Assembly (NCBI GenBank): GCA_010672585.1 | Contig: JAAHGF010000016.1 | Location: 72,882-136,881, forward strand | Direction: 5' to 3' | DNA length: 64,000 nucleotides | Source: Okeania sp. SIO1I7 | GTDB taxonomy: Bacteria > Cyanobacteriota > Cyanobacteriia > Cyanobacteriales > Microcoleaceae | Shown: positions 1 to 8,615 of the stretch, one piece after another | Layout: each line of letters begins with the position of its first letter | Numbering within the stretch: the stretch's first letter is position 1 | Program-made: the position numbers and the translations under genes | Notes under the pieces: model-generated | Told to the model about the DNA's origin: nothing | Database searches by the model: none | Seen by the model: the letters and a program-made list of their open reading frames with translations, nothing else

Positions 1-644
1 TGCCAAGCATTGTAAAGTTTAGTAGCTGGTTTATCAGTATAATCTTGCTGTTGAAAATTACGAACAGCCACAATAGCATCAATATTACTATAATCATGCC
101 AGCGATTTTTAGGGATAATTTCCCAATTTAACCCTAACTCTTCTAATTGTTTTGACCAAGAAGCAGCCTTTAATTCTGGTGCTAAATTATAACTAATACC
201 AAAATAACCAATATTCTCAAAGCGATCGCCTCTTTCTGGATTACGGGGAATTAATCCTGGTTGTATCCAATGAGGCATATAATAAGAATTTTTAGAATTA
301 CTATCTTTACGATTTTGTACAATCTGTAACTGAGCATAAGGATGAGGATTTCTATCTGGTTTAATACATATCATTAATACTTTTTCTGTAGGTCTAAGCT
401 TATATGGAAAAGAATCTCGATGAGCTATAACAATTCCTTCATTTGGTATATTTTTTACTAACTCACACGGAAAACCATCTGCTTTGAGATAGAGATAGGT
501 TTGTACTGTCCAACTAAATATTCCTTGGCCAAAACTATCCCAAAAAATACCTGGACGCTCCGGTATATCATCTCGCCAGTCAGATTCAGGAATATAAAAA
601 TAAATAGGTGTAAAGTCTGTCATATCAACTTCTTTCTTTTTCAT
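1..644 (-). CDS. Glycosyltransferase-like protein, N-terminal part (cut by window edge)
   Basis: Open frame read on the minus strand from an ATG at 644 to the window edge, about 214 codons with no stop. It begins MKKKEVDMTDFTPIYFYIPE; a second ATG at 623 is an alternative start. Near the edge it reads KPATKLYNAWQ, which resembles the loop found in GT4/GT-B-like cyanobacterial proteins where a sugar-nucleotide site follows (inference from residue pattern only). It lies 30 bp downstream of the DltD-like gene, on the same strand, so it probably belongs to the same glycan-modification operon. Family assignment is tentative because the C-terminal half is missing. Confidence 0.6.
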   Translation of the reverse strand, partial: MKKKEVDMTDFTPIYFYIPESDWRDDIPERPGIFWDSFGQGIFSWTVQTYLYLKADGFPCELVKNIPNEGIVIAHRDSFPYKLRPTEKVLMICIKPDRNPHPYAQLQIVQNRKDSNSKNSYYMPHWIQPGLIPRNPERGDRFENIGYFGISYNLAPELKAASWSKQLEELGLNWEIIPKNRWHDYSNIDAIVAVRNFQQQDYTDKPATKLYNAW

Positions 645-674
645 TTCCAAGTTATTTCCTGGATTAATTAGTTA

Positions 675-1784
675 CTACTTTACCAAATTTTGTAAATATT
701 CTATTGTTTTAGTATCTTGCTTACGCCAGCTATCTCTGTTTTCCCGCATTTTTGCTAATTCAGATTCAATATTATCTGGAGTAATCATAACCCCAAAATC
801 TGAGGGTACAGTTTCTTCTTGGTAACCTAAAATTCGATTCAAAATCAAATCTCCAACTTCAAGACGATAATGTGAACTATCCCAATAATTTGTTACATTA
901 TCAATCGGTTCAGTGGTAATGCTGTTATAACCATAAAAATCCCAAACAGGCATAATTTCTACAATCTCCCGCTTCATTTGTTCAATAACATCACCAAATC
1001 CAGCCATGTAAAGACCTTCTATCTGAGTGGCATGAGGAGGAGTAATAAATACAATAAGTTTAATTTTGTTTTCTTGACAAATTTCTTTAATTAGCCTGAG
1101 ATTATCTAATGCAAGTTGACTGATTTGGTAATTTTCTTTATTCACCTGACCGGCTAAAAACTCTGTAAAAGACTTGGCATAAATTCCATACTGATTTCTA
1201 TTAACTATTAACCCATTTTCATTATGGTACTGATATACTTTATCATTGAAGTTCTCAATCAGAGCATCTTTACTTTCAATTAAAGTATTCAAGGAATAAT
1301 TAATTTGCACAAAATCTATGAAATTAAGTCTTTGATTTTCGAGTCTAGCTTCACTAAAACCGGGCTTAGTTTTTTGGGACTCAGCAATTAACCAAAAATC
1401 AATTCCTAAGATTACCATTTCTAAGTTTGGTTGATTAGAAATTGCATATTCAAGATAACGCCTTTGCTCATATATAGTTGCTCCTGCTAACCCAAGGTTG
1501 TAAACTGGTTGATATTGTTTTAACCCAGAATAATCTGGATTAATTCCAGTTTCTATCCTAGAAGCTCCAAGGAGAATTGTTTTGGCATTTTGACGGGTAA
1601 GAGCGACTGCTTTATATAATCTTGTATTGTCAGATGTTGCTGGTTTATACCAATTCACGCCTTTGACTTTAGGGCTATTAGTTACTCCATAGGGATTGAT
1701 AAACCAATTTAACCCTAATACTAATAAGGATAAACTTGAAGCTAATCCCACTAACCAATAATTAAAGCGTTGATAAGTATTCAT
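675..1784 (-). CDS. DltD/AlgJ-like SGNH-fold protein, partner of the MBOAT acyltransferase
   Basis: 369 aa. One N-terminal membrane segment (residues about 9-28) followed by an extracytoplasmic domain. The GASRIETGINP motif near residue 73 fits the nucleophile block of SGNH-type hydrolases, and DSSHYR near residue 304 fits the C-terminal Asp-x-x-His block. Proteins of this kind work with MBOAT acyltransferases to O-acylate exported polysaccharides (known of the DltB/DltD and AlgI/AlgJ pairs). It starts 7 bp after the MBOAT stop codon, which strongly suggests co-transcription. The polymer that is modified is not identifiable from sequence. The ATG at 1784 is the first good start. Confidence 0.8.
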   Translation of the reverse strand: MNTYQRFNYWLVGLASSLSLLVLGLNWFINPYGVTNSPKVKGVNWYKPATSDNTRLYKAVALTRQNAKTILLGASRIETGINPDYSGLKQYQPVYNLGLAGATIYEQRRYLEYAISNQPNLEMVILGIDFWLIAESQKTKPGFSEARLENQRLNFIDFVQINYSLNTLIESKDALIENFNDKVYQYHNENGLIVNRNQYGIYAKSFTEFLAGQVNKENYQISQLALDNLRLIKEICQENKIKLIVFITPPHATQIEGLYMAGFGDVIEQMKREIVEIMPVWDFYGYNSITTEPIDNVTNYWDSSHYRLEVGDLILNRILGYQEETVPSDFGVMITPDNIESELAKMRENRDSWRKQDTKTIEYLQNLVK

Positions 1785-1791
1785 CGTGTTT

Positions 1792-3279
1792 CTAAAATTG
1801 AAAATACAGAAATTCAGTAACTCTATTGAGTGAAATTAAACAAGTAACTCCCAATACAGAAATTGCTAATGCCCATTTCTTTGTAGGAGAAAATTTATCC
1901 ATCAATTCCATAGTATTAGGAAAGTAAGTTACAACTACTAAAAGCACACTAATAAATATTAAATTTATGCCTAAACTTGTCGGGTTATCTCCAGGAAGAT
2001 TAGGTAAAGCAGATAATATTCCTTGACCTTCAAATTTAACCCCTAATGGCATTAACCAAGATAAAATTCCCTCGAATCTACCTGGTAAAATTATGCCGTT
2101 TATTCCTACCATTGTTTGCAGTAATGTTATGGCATCCTTGAAGTTACTAGCTCTAAATAATACCCAACTAAAAACCACTGCTAAAAAAGTAATTAACCAT
2201 GACAAAAAAGAAGGAATTTTTAGATTGAACTGTCTCCACTGATGATTAATTACTAAATACATTCCATGCAAACCACCCCAAACTACAAAAGTCCAGCCTG
2301 CTCCATGCCATAATCCTCCCAGTAACATAGTAATAAGTAGGTTAATATGACGACGTATTTTGCCTTTACGATTACCTCCTAATGGTATATAAAGGTAATC
2401 TCTCAAAAAATTAGAGAGAGTAATATGCCAACGCCGCCAAAAATCAGAAATTGATTGAGCTTTATAGGGAGAATTAAAATTAATTGGTAGATGAATATTA
2501 AACATCCATCCTAAACCAACTGCCATATCGGAGTAACCAGAAAAATCAAAATATAGCTGGAATGTATAGCATAATGCTCCTACCCATGCTTCGATGAAAC
2601 TAACTTGATTAGCATTATTAAAAACTTCTGCTACCCAAGGTGAAAGAGTATCTGCGATTAACATTTTCTTGGATAATCCTAAGACAAATAGAGTTAATCC
2701 CATTGCTATATTTTTATGAGAAAACTTAAAGGTAGAAGTTTGATTTAATTCAGGAATTAATTCATTGTGGCGTAAAATAGGCCCAGCAATTAGTTGAGGG
2801 AAAAATGTTACAAATAAACTGTATTTTCGGAAATCGTATTTTTCACATTCTTGACTGTATGTATCAACTAGGTAAGCAATTTGAGTAAATGTATAAAAGG
2901 AAATAGCTAGAGGTAGGATAATTTCAGGAATTGGTAAGTCAATATTAAATATGGAGTTAACAGATTTGAGTAAAAAACCTGCGTACTTGTAATATCCAAT
3001 TAATGCTAAGTTGATGACAATACCAAAAATGAGTAATATTTTTGCTCGTTTACTACCTGGTTTGCTATTATTAATTGCACTACCAAAACCATAGTTTACC
3101 AAAATAGAAACTAATAATAGTATTAGGTAAGCTGGTTTCCAATAGCCGTAAAAAAATAAGGATGTTAATAATAGCCAAGTTATGCTGACAAATTTAAAAC
3201 CTTGGTTAGCTAGGAAAAAGAATCCTAGTAAAGAAATAGGTAAAAATATAAAAATAAATATAGCTGAATTAAATAACAT
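1792..3279 (-). CDS. MBOAT-family membrane O-acyltransferase (AlgI-like)
   Basis: 495 aa, about ten or more hydrophobic segments. Contains the AlgI-type blocks DFWRRWHITLSNFLRDYLYI, PLGGNRKG and GGLWHGAGWTFVVWGGLHG; the His in LWHG is the family's catalytic residue. Length agrees with AlgI-type enzymes (about 470-520 aa). It should transfer acyl groups (often acetyl) across the cytoplasmic membrane onto an exported glycan, with the DltD-like protein encoded 7 bp downstream completing the reaction. First gene of a minus-strand cluster MBOAT, DltD-like, glycosyltransferase-like. The upstream 680 bp carry repeats, and I see no clear promoter. Confidence 0.9.
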   Translation of the reverse strand: MLFNSAIFIFIFLPISLLGFFFLANQGFKFVSITWLLLTSLFFYGYWKPAYLILLLVSILVNYGFGSAINNSKPGSKRAKILLIFGIVINLALIGYYKYAGFLLKSVNSIFNIDLPIPEIILPLAISFYTFTQIAYLVDTYSQECEKYDFRKYSLFVTFFPQLIAGPILRHNELIPELNQTSTFKFSHKNIAMGLTLFVLGLSKKMLIADTLSPWVAEVFNNANQVSFIEAWVGALCYTFQLYFDFSGYSDMAVGLGWMFNIHLPINFNSPYKAQSISDFWRRWHITLSNFLRDYLYIPLGGNRKGKIRRHINLLITMLLGGLWHGAGWTFVVWGGLHGMYLVINHQWRQFNLKIPSFLSWLITFLAVVFSWVLFRASNFKDAITLLQTMVGINGIILPGRFEGILSWLMPLGVKFEGQGILSALPNLPGDNPTSLGINLIFISVLLVVVTYFPNTMELMDKFSPTKKWALAISVLGVTCLISLNRVTEFLYFQF

Positions 3280-3955
3280 AATTTTATTCTAATTTTAATT
3301 ATTTTTATACTATTAATTAGTAATTAAAAAGCGGTCAGCAGTCAGCAATCAGCAGTAAACGTTTAGGAGGGGATTTAAACCCCTCCTAAACTTTCCGGTT
3401 TATAGAAACCGGGGATTTAAACCCAGAGCTGCTAAAAGCTGTTAACGTTTCGCTGCGCGACATGAAAAGCGTTTGCGAAGCATTCCGTAGGATAGCTCCT
3501 CTGTGCATAGGCAGTTCCTCTGCAAGAGTCTAGCTGTTTGCGGAGCATTCCCTCAGGAAATGCTAAAAGCTAATAGCTAGTTAATAGAAAGGAAGACAGA
3601 ATTTATAGCAAATTATCGCCTATATTTACCTAGATTTTCAACATCTATTAACTACTTATACTTGAGGTCAAATATTCTATTTTTCGGAGTAATTAGTAAC
3701 AGTAAATCTTGAGTTATTGTTATTGTGGGTAAAATTATTCCTTATTGTTTAAATTTGCTGAGTAGTTTTTTCCAGTAAAAATTTAATCTCTCCTTTAACT
3801 ATGGTGATTTTAGAGTTAATAGTTTTCACTCAAGTGGATAACCTATTTTTTACTTAGGAGACTTGCTGATTACTTAATGCCATATACTAAACAAAATTAT
3901 CAATCTATCTAAGCTGAAATGTTTAATCCTATAGCAAATATCTAGTGATTAAAAA
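3280..3955. other. Intergenic repeats: two hairpins and SDR copies
   Basis: No gene. Two perfect hairpins stand back to back at 3362-3390 (stem TTTAGGAGGGG, loop of 7) and 3395-3412 (stem CCGGTTT, loop ATAG), each followed by the word GGATTTAAACCC. SDR-like units occur near 3467-3490 and 3536-3563 (TTTGCGGAGCATTCC...GGAAATGC) among CAGTCAGC/CAGCAATC iterations. From about 3600 to 3955 the DNA is AT-rich and featureless to my eye. Confidence 0.7.
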
Positions 3956-4834
3956 TCATCTATAGTAAAAATCAAAATCTCTCAAAGTTTCTAATTTTAA
4001 TCGCAATGAGCGGATAAATACTCCTACTTTTCCTTGAACTCGATCTAAAGCTTTATAAACAATATGTTTTTGAGGATATTTCAGTTTATAATATCTTTCT
4101 AAGTAAGATAATTTATCTTCACGTTTAGCCTTACCCTGTGAAATTTTGTACACTTCTACTCTCTTTTTGAAAAAAGGAATTTGCTTGGCATAATCATAAT
4201 TAACTGGAATGTTTAGTTTAGCTGCTGCTAAACCCATTGCTTCTCCTTCACTTCCATAAGTTCTGCCATTTAGTTCTAAGAAAGAACCAATTTTTTTCCA
4301 AAGTTGAATAAATTCTTCAGTTTGAGAACTTTTCTTAATCAAAAATAGGTATTCCCAGACAAATTTTACATCATCTAAATTAATATTCAATTTATTGGCT
4401 ACAGCAGATGTAATTTCCCAGTTGCGGTCTGCTGTTTCTCCTTTTTTGCACATATTATTGTAGAGCTTGTGAATACTAAAACAACTATCTGCTGTTATTC
4501 CTGGTAGCACCTCTAAATCTTGAGGAACACGATCTACTATTCGGACATCTGAATCTAAGAAAACACAAGATTCAAAGATAGATAATGCTTTCTCAATTAC
4601 ATAAATTTTGTCATAAAATTTATAGACGCTGCGAGGCTGATGTTTAAAAGTTACAACATTTTTTTGATACTGAAAAAAGGACGGTTTATCAGTCAAAATT
4701 AATAGCTGTTTATCGGGAGAGTATTTTTCTAAATCTTGCGCTAAATCCATAGCAAATTTACAATACTTTTCTCCTAAAGCTAGGGTACAAAAACAAATTT
4801 TACGCTCTTGGGAATTAACATTTTCCAGATTCAT
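3956..4834 (-). CDS. Nucleotide-sugar glycosyltransferase-like protein (GT-A type)
   Basis: 292 aa, no signal peptide or membrane segment. The start ICFCTLALGEKYCKFAMDLA, then LLILTDKP and ALSIFESCVFLDSDVRIVD, gives a Rossmann-like half with a DxD (D-S-D near residue 96), the metal/nucleotide-sugar motif of GT-A enzymes. The later stretch EGEAMGLAAAKLNIPV is typical of GT8-like folds. Isolated between AT-rich gaps but same strand as the two neighbouring glycosyltransferase groups. Substrate unknown. The ATG at 4834 is the only plausible start. Confidence 0.65.
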   Translation of the reverse strand: MNLENVNSQERKICFCTLALGEKYCKFAMDLAQDLEKYSPDKQLLILTDKPSFFQYQKNVVTFKHQPRSVYKFYDKIYVIEKALSIFESCVFLDSDVRIVDRVPQDLEVLPGITADSCFSIHKLYNNMCKKGETADRNWEITSAVANKLNINLDDVKFVWEYLFLIKKSSQTEEFIQLWKKIGSFLELNGRTYGSEGEAMGLAAAKLNIPVNYDYAKQIPFFKKRVEVYKISQGKAKREDKLSYLERYYKLKYPQKHIVYKALDRVQGKVGVFIRSLRLKLETLRDFDFYYR

Positions 4835-5081
4835 ATTTTGGCTCTCTACTTGACTATAATATTTTAGTATTAACTATTAATTAGAACCGCTACATTTATT
4901 GAATGTTAAAATTTTACTATTCATCTAGCCTCTTTAATCAAGAAAGCTTTGGGATGAAAGTAAAAACAGAGGGGCATTATAGAGACAAGAAATTATGATG
5001 TTAAAATCACTTCCATGGCTAACCACTAACTATATTGCTAGTCAAACTAATATATTTCCTAGACCTCCAAAAAATTAGACA

Positions 5082-6194
5082 TCATTGAGTAGTGTAATTC
5101 AACCACAAACAAGCAATATTATCCCATGTCTCTTTTTGAACTAACCCTTGATTTTTCTGACGTATTTCAGCCAATTTTTCTTGATTTTTTAACAGCTCAA
5201 CAATTTGATAAGCAATGGATTTATGTATATCTTTGTCACAAGGATTTCCTGCAACTCTAATACAGTAATCTTTTTCACTCAAAGCAGCATAATCTGTAGT
5301 TACCGGTACACAACCTACCATAGCTGATTCTCTCACAGAAATACAATCAATTTCTTGGAAAGTACACCCATAATAATGAATGGCAGAAGTAGCTTTTTCT
5401 TCTATTAACTTATCTACTCCTATTCTCCCATGTTCGCTCACTCCAGGTTGCTGCATTAACTCTATCATTTTAGCTTTCCATTCCCGATTTTCTGGTTGAG
5501 TTTCATCTAAAGTCGGCCAACCATAATAAATATCTAAATGTGCTTCGGTAACTTCTTTTTTAATTATCGGCCATCCCCAAAGTAACATTCTTTCTAACCC
5601 TCTAATATAATTAGAAGCATATATGATTTTATATGGCTCTTTTGGGAGGCTACTATATTCAAAATAAGCTGCATCTGCACCATTAGTAATTATAGCGATT
5701 TTACTGTCTGGAATTTCTGGCAATAAACTACGATGGTATTGAGATTTAACAAATATTTTGTCAAATTTAGCCAACTTTTGTGGAGTTACTTGTTCTGGCA
5801 ATAGAACTTCATGTAGGTCTAGAAAAATCCTGTTAGCTTTAGTTTTCAGATCGAGTCTCCAGGGATAACGCCAAATAATTAAGGTATCAAATTTGTCATA
5901 GGGATTAAACTGAGAATAGTGAATATATTCCACTCCATCATAAATCTTACCCAGAGAACCACAATTATTATAAACAGTAACTTTATAACCTAGTTTAGAC
6001 CATTCTCTAGCCAGGAAAATAATCGCACTTTCTGAACCACCGATACCCACTTTCAGATTTTCAGGTGTCCATTCATAAGAAGTATGACCAGTGTAATAAA
6101 CAATTGAGCGTTTTTGCCAAGTTTTGGGATTTAGTTTCTGCTGAAACTTAAGCCACTTTGACTTGATTTTATTCAATAACTCTTTTAAAAGCAT
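5082..6194 (-). CDS. GT4-like glycosyltransferase, paralogue 1
   Basis: 370 aa from the ATG at 6194 (a TTG 18 bp upstream is less likely). GT-B layout: N-terminal GIGGSESAIIFLAREW (donor/acceptor glycine loop), mid-protein TNGADAAYFE, C-terminal DCISVRESAMVGCVPVTTDY, which contains the Glu pair of retaining GT4 enzymes. Cytoplasmic, soluble. It is a clear paralogue of the plus-strand gene at 6518: both share AIHYYGC, the EIDCIS.RESAMVGCVPVTT block and the EKDYCI ending. The two genes are divergent with about 320 bp between them. Sugar and acceptor cannot be told from sequence. Confidence 0.8.
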   Translation of the reverse strand: MLLKELLNKIKSKWLKFQQKLNPKTWQKRSIVYYTGHTSYEWTPENLKVGIGGSESAIIFLAREWSKLGYKVTVYNNCGSLGKIYDGVEYIHYSQFNPYDKFDTLIIWRYPWRLDLKTKANRIFLDLHEVLLPEQVTPQKLAKFDKIFVKSQYHRSLLPEIPDSKIAIITNGADAAYFEYSSLPKEPYKIIYASNYIRGLERMLLWGWPIIKKEVTEAHLDIYYGWPTLDETQPENREWKAKMIELMQQPGVSEHGRIGVDKLIEEKATSAIHYYGCTFQEIDCISVRESAMVGCVPVTTDYAALSEKDYCIRVAGNPCDKDIHKSIAYQIVELLKNQEKLAEIRQKNQGLVQKETWDNIACLWLNYTTQ

Positions 6195-6517
6195 TTTGTT
6201 TTTGCTGCCCAAATAAAGTATGCTATATGAAAGTAAAATGAATCAGCCCACTATCTTTGATATTAGTCATAGTCAAGGCGATCGCCACTATTAGGTTAGA
6301 GTACTATCTTTAACATCCTCCCGACGCTGCTCTACAAGACAGCACGGGATTCCCATCCATCAATCAAACAGACTTAGCTGCATAAAAATCTGGTAAATTA
6401 TATACTGCTAGGAGAAAATAGTCTACTTAGTGTTATTTAAGAGCAAAAATATAGCTATTGGTGTCTGGAATACCCTAGCTAAAAGTTTAACATAACTTTT
6501 GTGGGAGCAAACAGTGT
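6195..6517. other. Divergent intergenic region between glycosyltransferase paralogues
   Basis: Shared upstream region of the two divergent GT4-like genes. It contains one GCGATCGCC octamer near 6279, a transposon-end-like hairpin at about 6308-6358 (separate entry), and the strong ribosome-binding sequence GTGGGAGCAAAC just before the plus-strand start. No promoter boxes I would defend. Confidence 0.6.
6304..6362 (-). mobile_element. Solo right-end remnant of an IS605/TnpB-type element
   Basis: The word TAACATCCTCCCGACGCTG followed, after a 10-nt loop, by CAGCACGGGATT forms an imperfect hairpin. Read on the minus strand it ends ...CGGGAGGATGTTA, the same kind of end as the tnpB elements at 34.6 kb (GTGGGAGTATGTCA) and 38.6 kb (CGGGGAGTATGTCA). 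No tnpB is left beside it, so I read it as an abandoned right end. Confidence 0.5.
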
Positions 6518-7621
6518 ATGAGCGGAACTGTCAAAAAGTGGATTAAATCTCAAATTCCTTTTACTAAAGACTTAACCAAAAAATTAACGGCTAAAAAATG
6601 GCCGGAAAAATCAATTGTATATTATCTAGGAAAGCGGTTTTTGGTATTAGAATCTGATATTAAAACTAAGGGTGCAAGTGGTTCAGATACTGCAGTATTT
6701 TTTTTAACTAGAGAATGGGTCAAGCAAGGTTATGATGTGACAATTTTCACTAATTGTGAAGATAAAGAGGGTATTTATGGAGGAGTTAAGTATATTAACT
6801 ATAACAAAGTTAACTGGTATGATACTTTTGAAACTTTGATTATGTGGCGACATCCTAAGATGTTACCTTCTTACGCTAAGGCGAAAAGAATCTGGTTTGA
6901 CTGGCACGATATAATTACATTTGATCCTATATATTTAGCAAGGTATCATAAAATTTTTGTCAAAAGTTATTACCAGCGTAATTTATTACCAGACATACCT
7001 GATGATAAATTCATAGTTATTAATAATGGTGCTGATTCTAATGTTTTTGAATTGAGTAAAAACGAAAAAAAACCATATAGATTAGTATACGCTTCCAGGT
7101 ACTATCGAGGCTTAGAATTTATGTTAATGTGGGGATGGCAAATCATAAAAAGAGAAATTTCTGAAGCAGAACTTCATATTTATTATGGGTGGACGAGGCG
7201 TGACAGTGGAGAAGAATTAATTCCTTGGAAGCAGAAAATGATGGAATTAATGGAGCAGCCAGGAGTAATAGAACATGGTATTATAGGTCATAATCAATTA
7301 ATGTACGAAAAGTCTACTTCAGCTATCCATTATTATGGGTGTGCTTATGAAGAAATAGATTGTATTTCATTGCGGGAATCAGCGATGGTAGGATGTGTTC
7401 CTGTCACTACTAATTATGCAGCAATTAAGGAAAAAGATTATTGTATAAAAGTGGATGGTGATCCCCAGGTAAAGGAAACTCAAGAAGCTTTAGCTTATAG
7501 AGTAGTAGAACTTTTAAAAAATCCTCAAGAGTTAGAAGATATGAGGGGAAAAATCCAAGAATCTGTCAAGAATGAAATTTGGGAGCAGGTAGCACCATTG
7601 TGGTTGAAAAATATTGATTAA
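6518..7621 (+). CDS. GT4-like glycosyltransferase, paralogue 2
   Basis: 367 aa, ATG at 6518 preceded by GGGAG. Same architecture as the divergent gene at 5082-6194: GASGSDTAVFFLTREW near residue 52, NNGADSNVFE mid-protein and DCISLRESAMVGCVPVTTNY near residue 285, including the GT4 Glu pair. The first 25 residues are basic (KKWIKSQIPF, KKLTAKKW) and could contact membrane. The close paralogy of the divergent pair points to local duplication with inversion. Probable role in cell-surface glycan synthesis with the genes at 1-5 kb (inference). Confidence 0.8.
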   Translation: MSGTVKKWIKSQIPFTKDLTKKLTAKKWPEKSIVYYLGKRFLVLESDIKTKGASGSDTAVFFLTREWVKQGYDVTIFTNCEDKEGIYGGVKYINYNKVNWYDTFETLIMWRHPKMLPSYAKAKRIWFDWHDIITFDPIYLARYHKIFVKSYYQRNLLPDIPDDKFIVINNGADSNVFELSKNEKKPYRLVYASRYYRGLEFMLMWGWQIIKREISEAELHIYYGWTRRDSGEELIPWKQKMMELMEQPGVIEHGIIGHNQLMYEKSTSAIHYYGCAYEEIDCISLRESAMVGCVPVTTNYAAIKEKDYCIKVDGDPQVKETQEALAYRVVELLKNPQELEDMRGKIQESVKNEIWEQVAPLWLKNID

Positions 7622-7639
7622 GTCTGACTGAAATAAACT

Positions 7640-7918
7640 CTAGTGCCGCTACGTGGAAGTTAAAAGTCAAAAGTATTGATTTGTAGTTGGGTATATCTCA
7701 CATATTTGCAAAAATACTTTTTTCCTATCTATTTCCTGTTGCCTCTCTTGGTCAGCGTTCCCTTGCGACTGACGTCGTCGCGGGGTCTGACCGCTGTTGC
7801 CTTTCGGAGCTGTTGCCTAAAAGCGATAAATTTTTGGCTTTATTTAAAATTGAGATGCACCCTTGTAATTGTTTTAGGATTTTGTAACTGGTCAGTTATT
7901 TCCGCCATCTTGCACTAG
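7640..7918. mobile_element. RepF element carrying a RepB insertion
   Basis: Ends CTAGTGCCGCTACGTGGAAG and (reverse) CTAGTGCAAGATGGCGGAA form terminal inverted repeats. A shorter relative at 61707-61803 has the same ends but no middle. The extra middle piece is the RepB element listed at 7689-7862. No transposase is encoded; the small frames inside it are not genes. Confidence 0.8.
7689..7862. mobile_element. RepB element nested in RepF, with 8-bp target duplication
   Basis: 174 bp with ends GGGTATATCTCA and (reverse) GGGTGCATCTCA. It is flanked by TTGTAGTT (7681-7688) and TTGTAATT (7863-7870). The other RepF copy, near 61750, has a single TTGTAATT at this point and is therefore an empty site. 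Related copies: 24324-24444 and 41895-42002. Confidence 0.85.
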
Positions 7919-8615
7919 GTTATATATTTAGTTGGTATTGAAAATTAGCTAAAAAATATCTAGCTTATTCTTTAGTAAAGTAGTAAGCAGTACATATATT
8001 TTATAAACAGAAGAGGATTCAGCAGTCAGACTGAAATGACTTGCTAATTATTTGAGATTATTCAAACTTTAGTATTCAACAATTAATAATTACCTTTTCT
8101 GAAAATAATAAAAGAGGAGGATTAATTAAAAGGATTTTTTCTTTGTTTTTCCCTGTAGGTTTACAGTTAATGTCGCACTTGTATAGAAGCTTTAAACTTT
8201 AATTATTAGGTTAATTTTTTTTTGCTCGAATGAGTAAAGTAGAAGATGCGCTACCTTGTGGAATAAAGTTCTAAGTTCCTACCATATATGGCAGTCGAAG
8301 GAAAAATTAGGATATATCAAAAGCTTAAAATTCAGACAATGCCAGGTTTTTCCTTCTTTATTCTTCCTTCTTCTTTCTTCTGCTGTAAAGCTATAATTAT
8401 TCGGTAAAAAATATTTTTACTATATGAACAATCATTAGTTTAGTTAGTAATTGATATAGCGTTTCCCAAGGTCGTGAGGTACAGTTATATTTTTGTCTTT
8501 TTATTGCCTATTCCCTGTTCCCAGATCCGGTGTTCCCTCAAACCTAAAATTTTGTACCTCACGCTTTTTGGGAATTGCTATAGAAAGAGAAAAAATAGTA
8601 AATTTTGGAGCAACT
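7919..8615. repeat. Intergenic stretch with RepE, RepC and a TATAGC-ended element
   Basis: Three repeats precede the glycosyltransferase at 8616. RepE-like: about 8076-8215, with the AATTAATAATTACC tail and CTTTAAACTTTAATTATT end. RepC: about 8288-8390, GCAGTCGAAGG ... TTCTTCTGCTG, with the AAAGCTTAAAATTCAGACAA core. A further element spans 8455-8582 with 30-bp terminal inverted repeats (TATAGCGTTTCCCAAGG / TATAGCAATTCCC, then GTGAGGTACA). It ends 33 bp before the start codon, so the gene's leader, and possibly its promoter, lies in repeat DNA. A partial relative is at about 28450-28485. Confidence 0.7.

Noticed and set aside
3362-3412. Terminator for the MBOAT operon or a riboswitch
   Set aside because: The hairpins lie upstream of the MBOAT start, have no T run, and match no riboswitch class I know; kept only as repeats.
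7676-7918. Open frames of 66-80 codons
   Set aside because: They lie inside nested RepF/RepB elements and have no protein-like composition.
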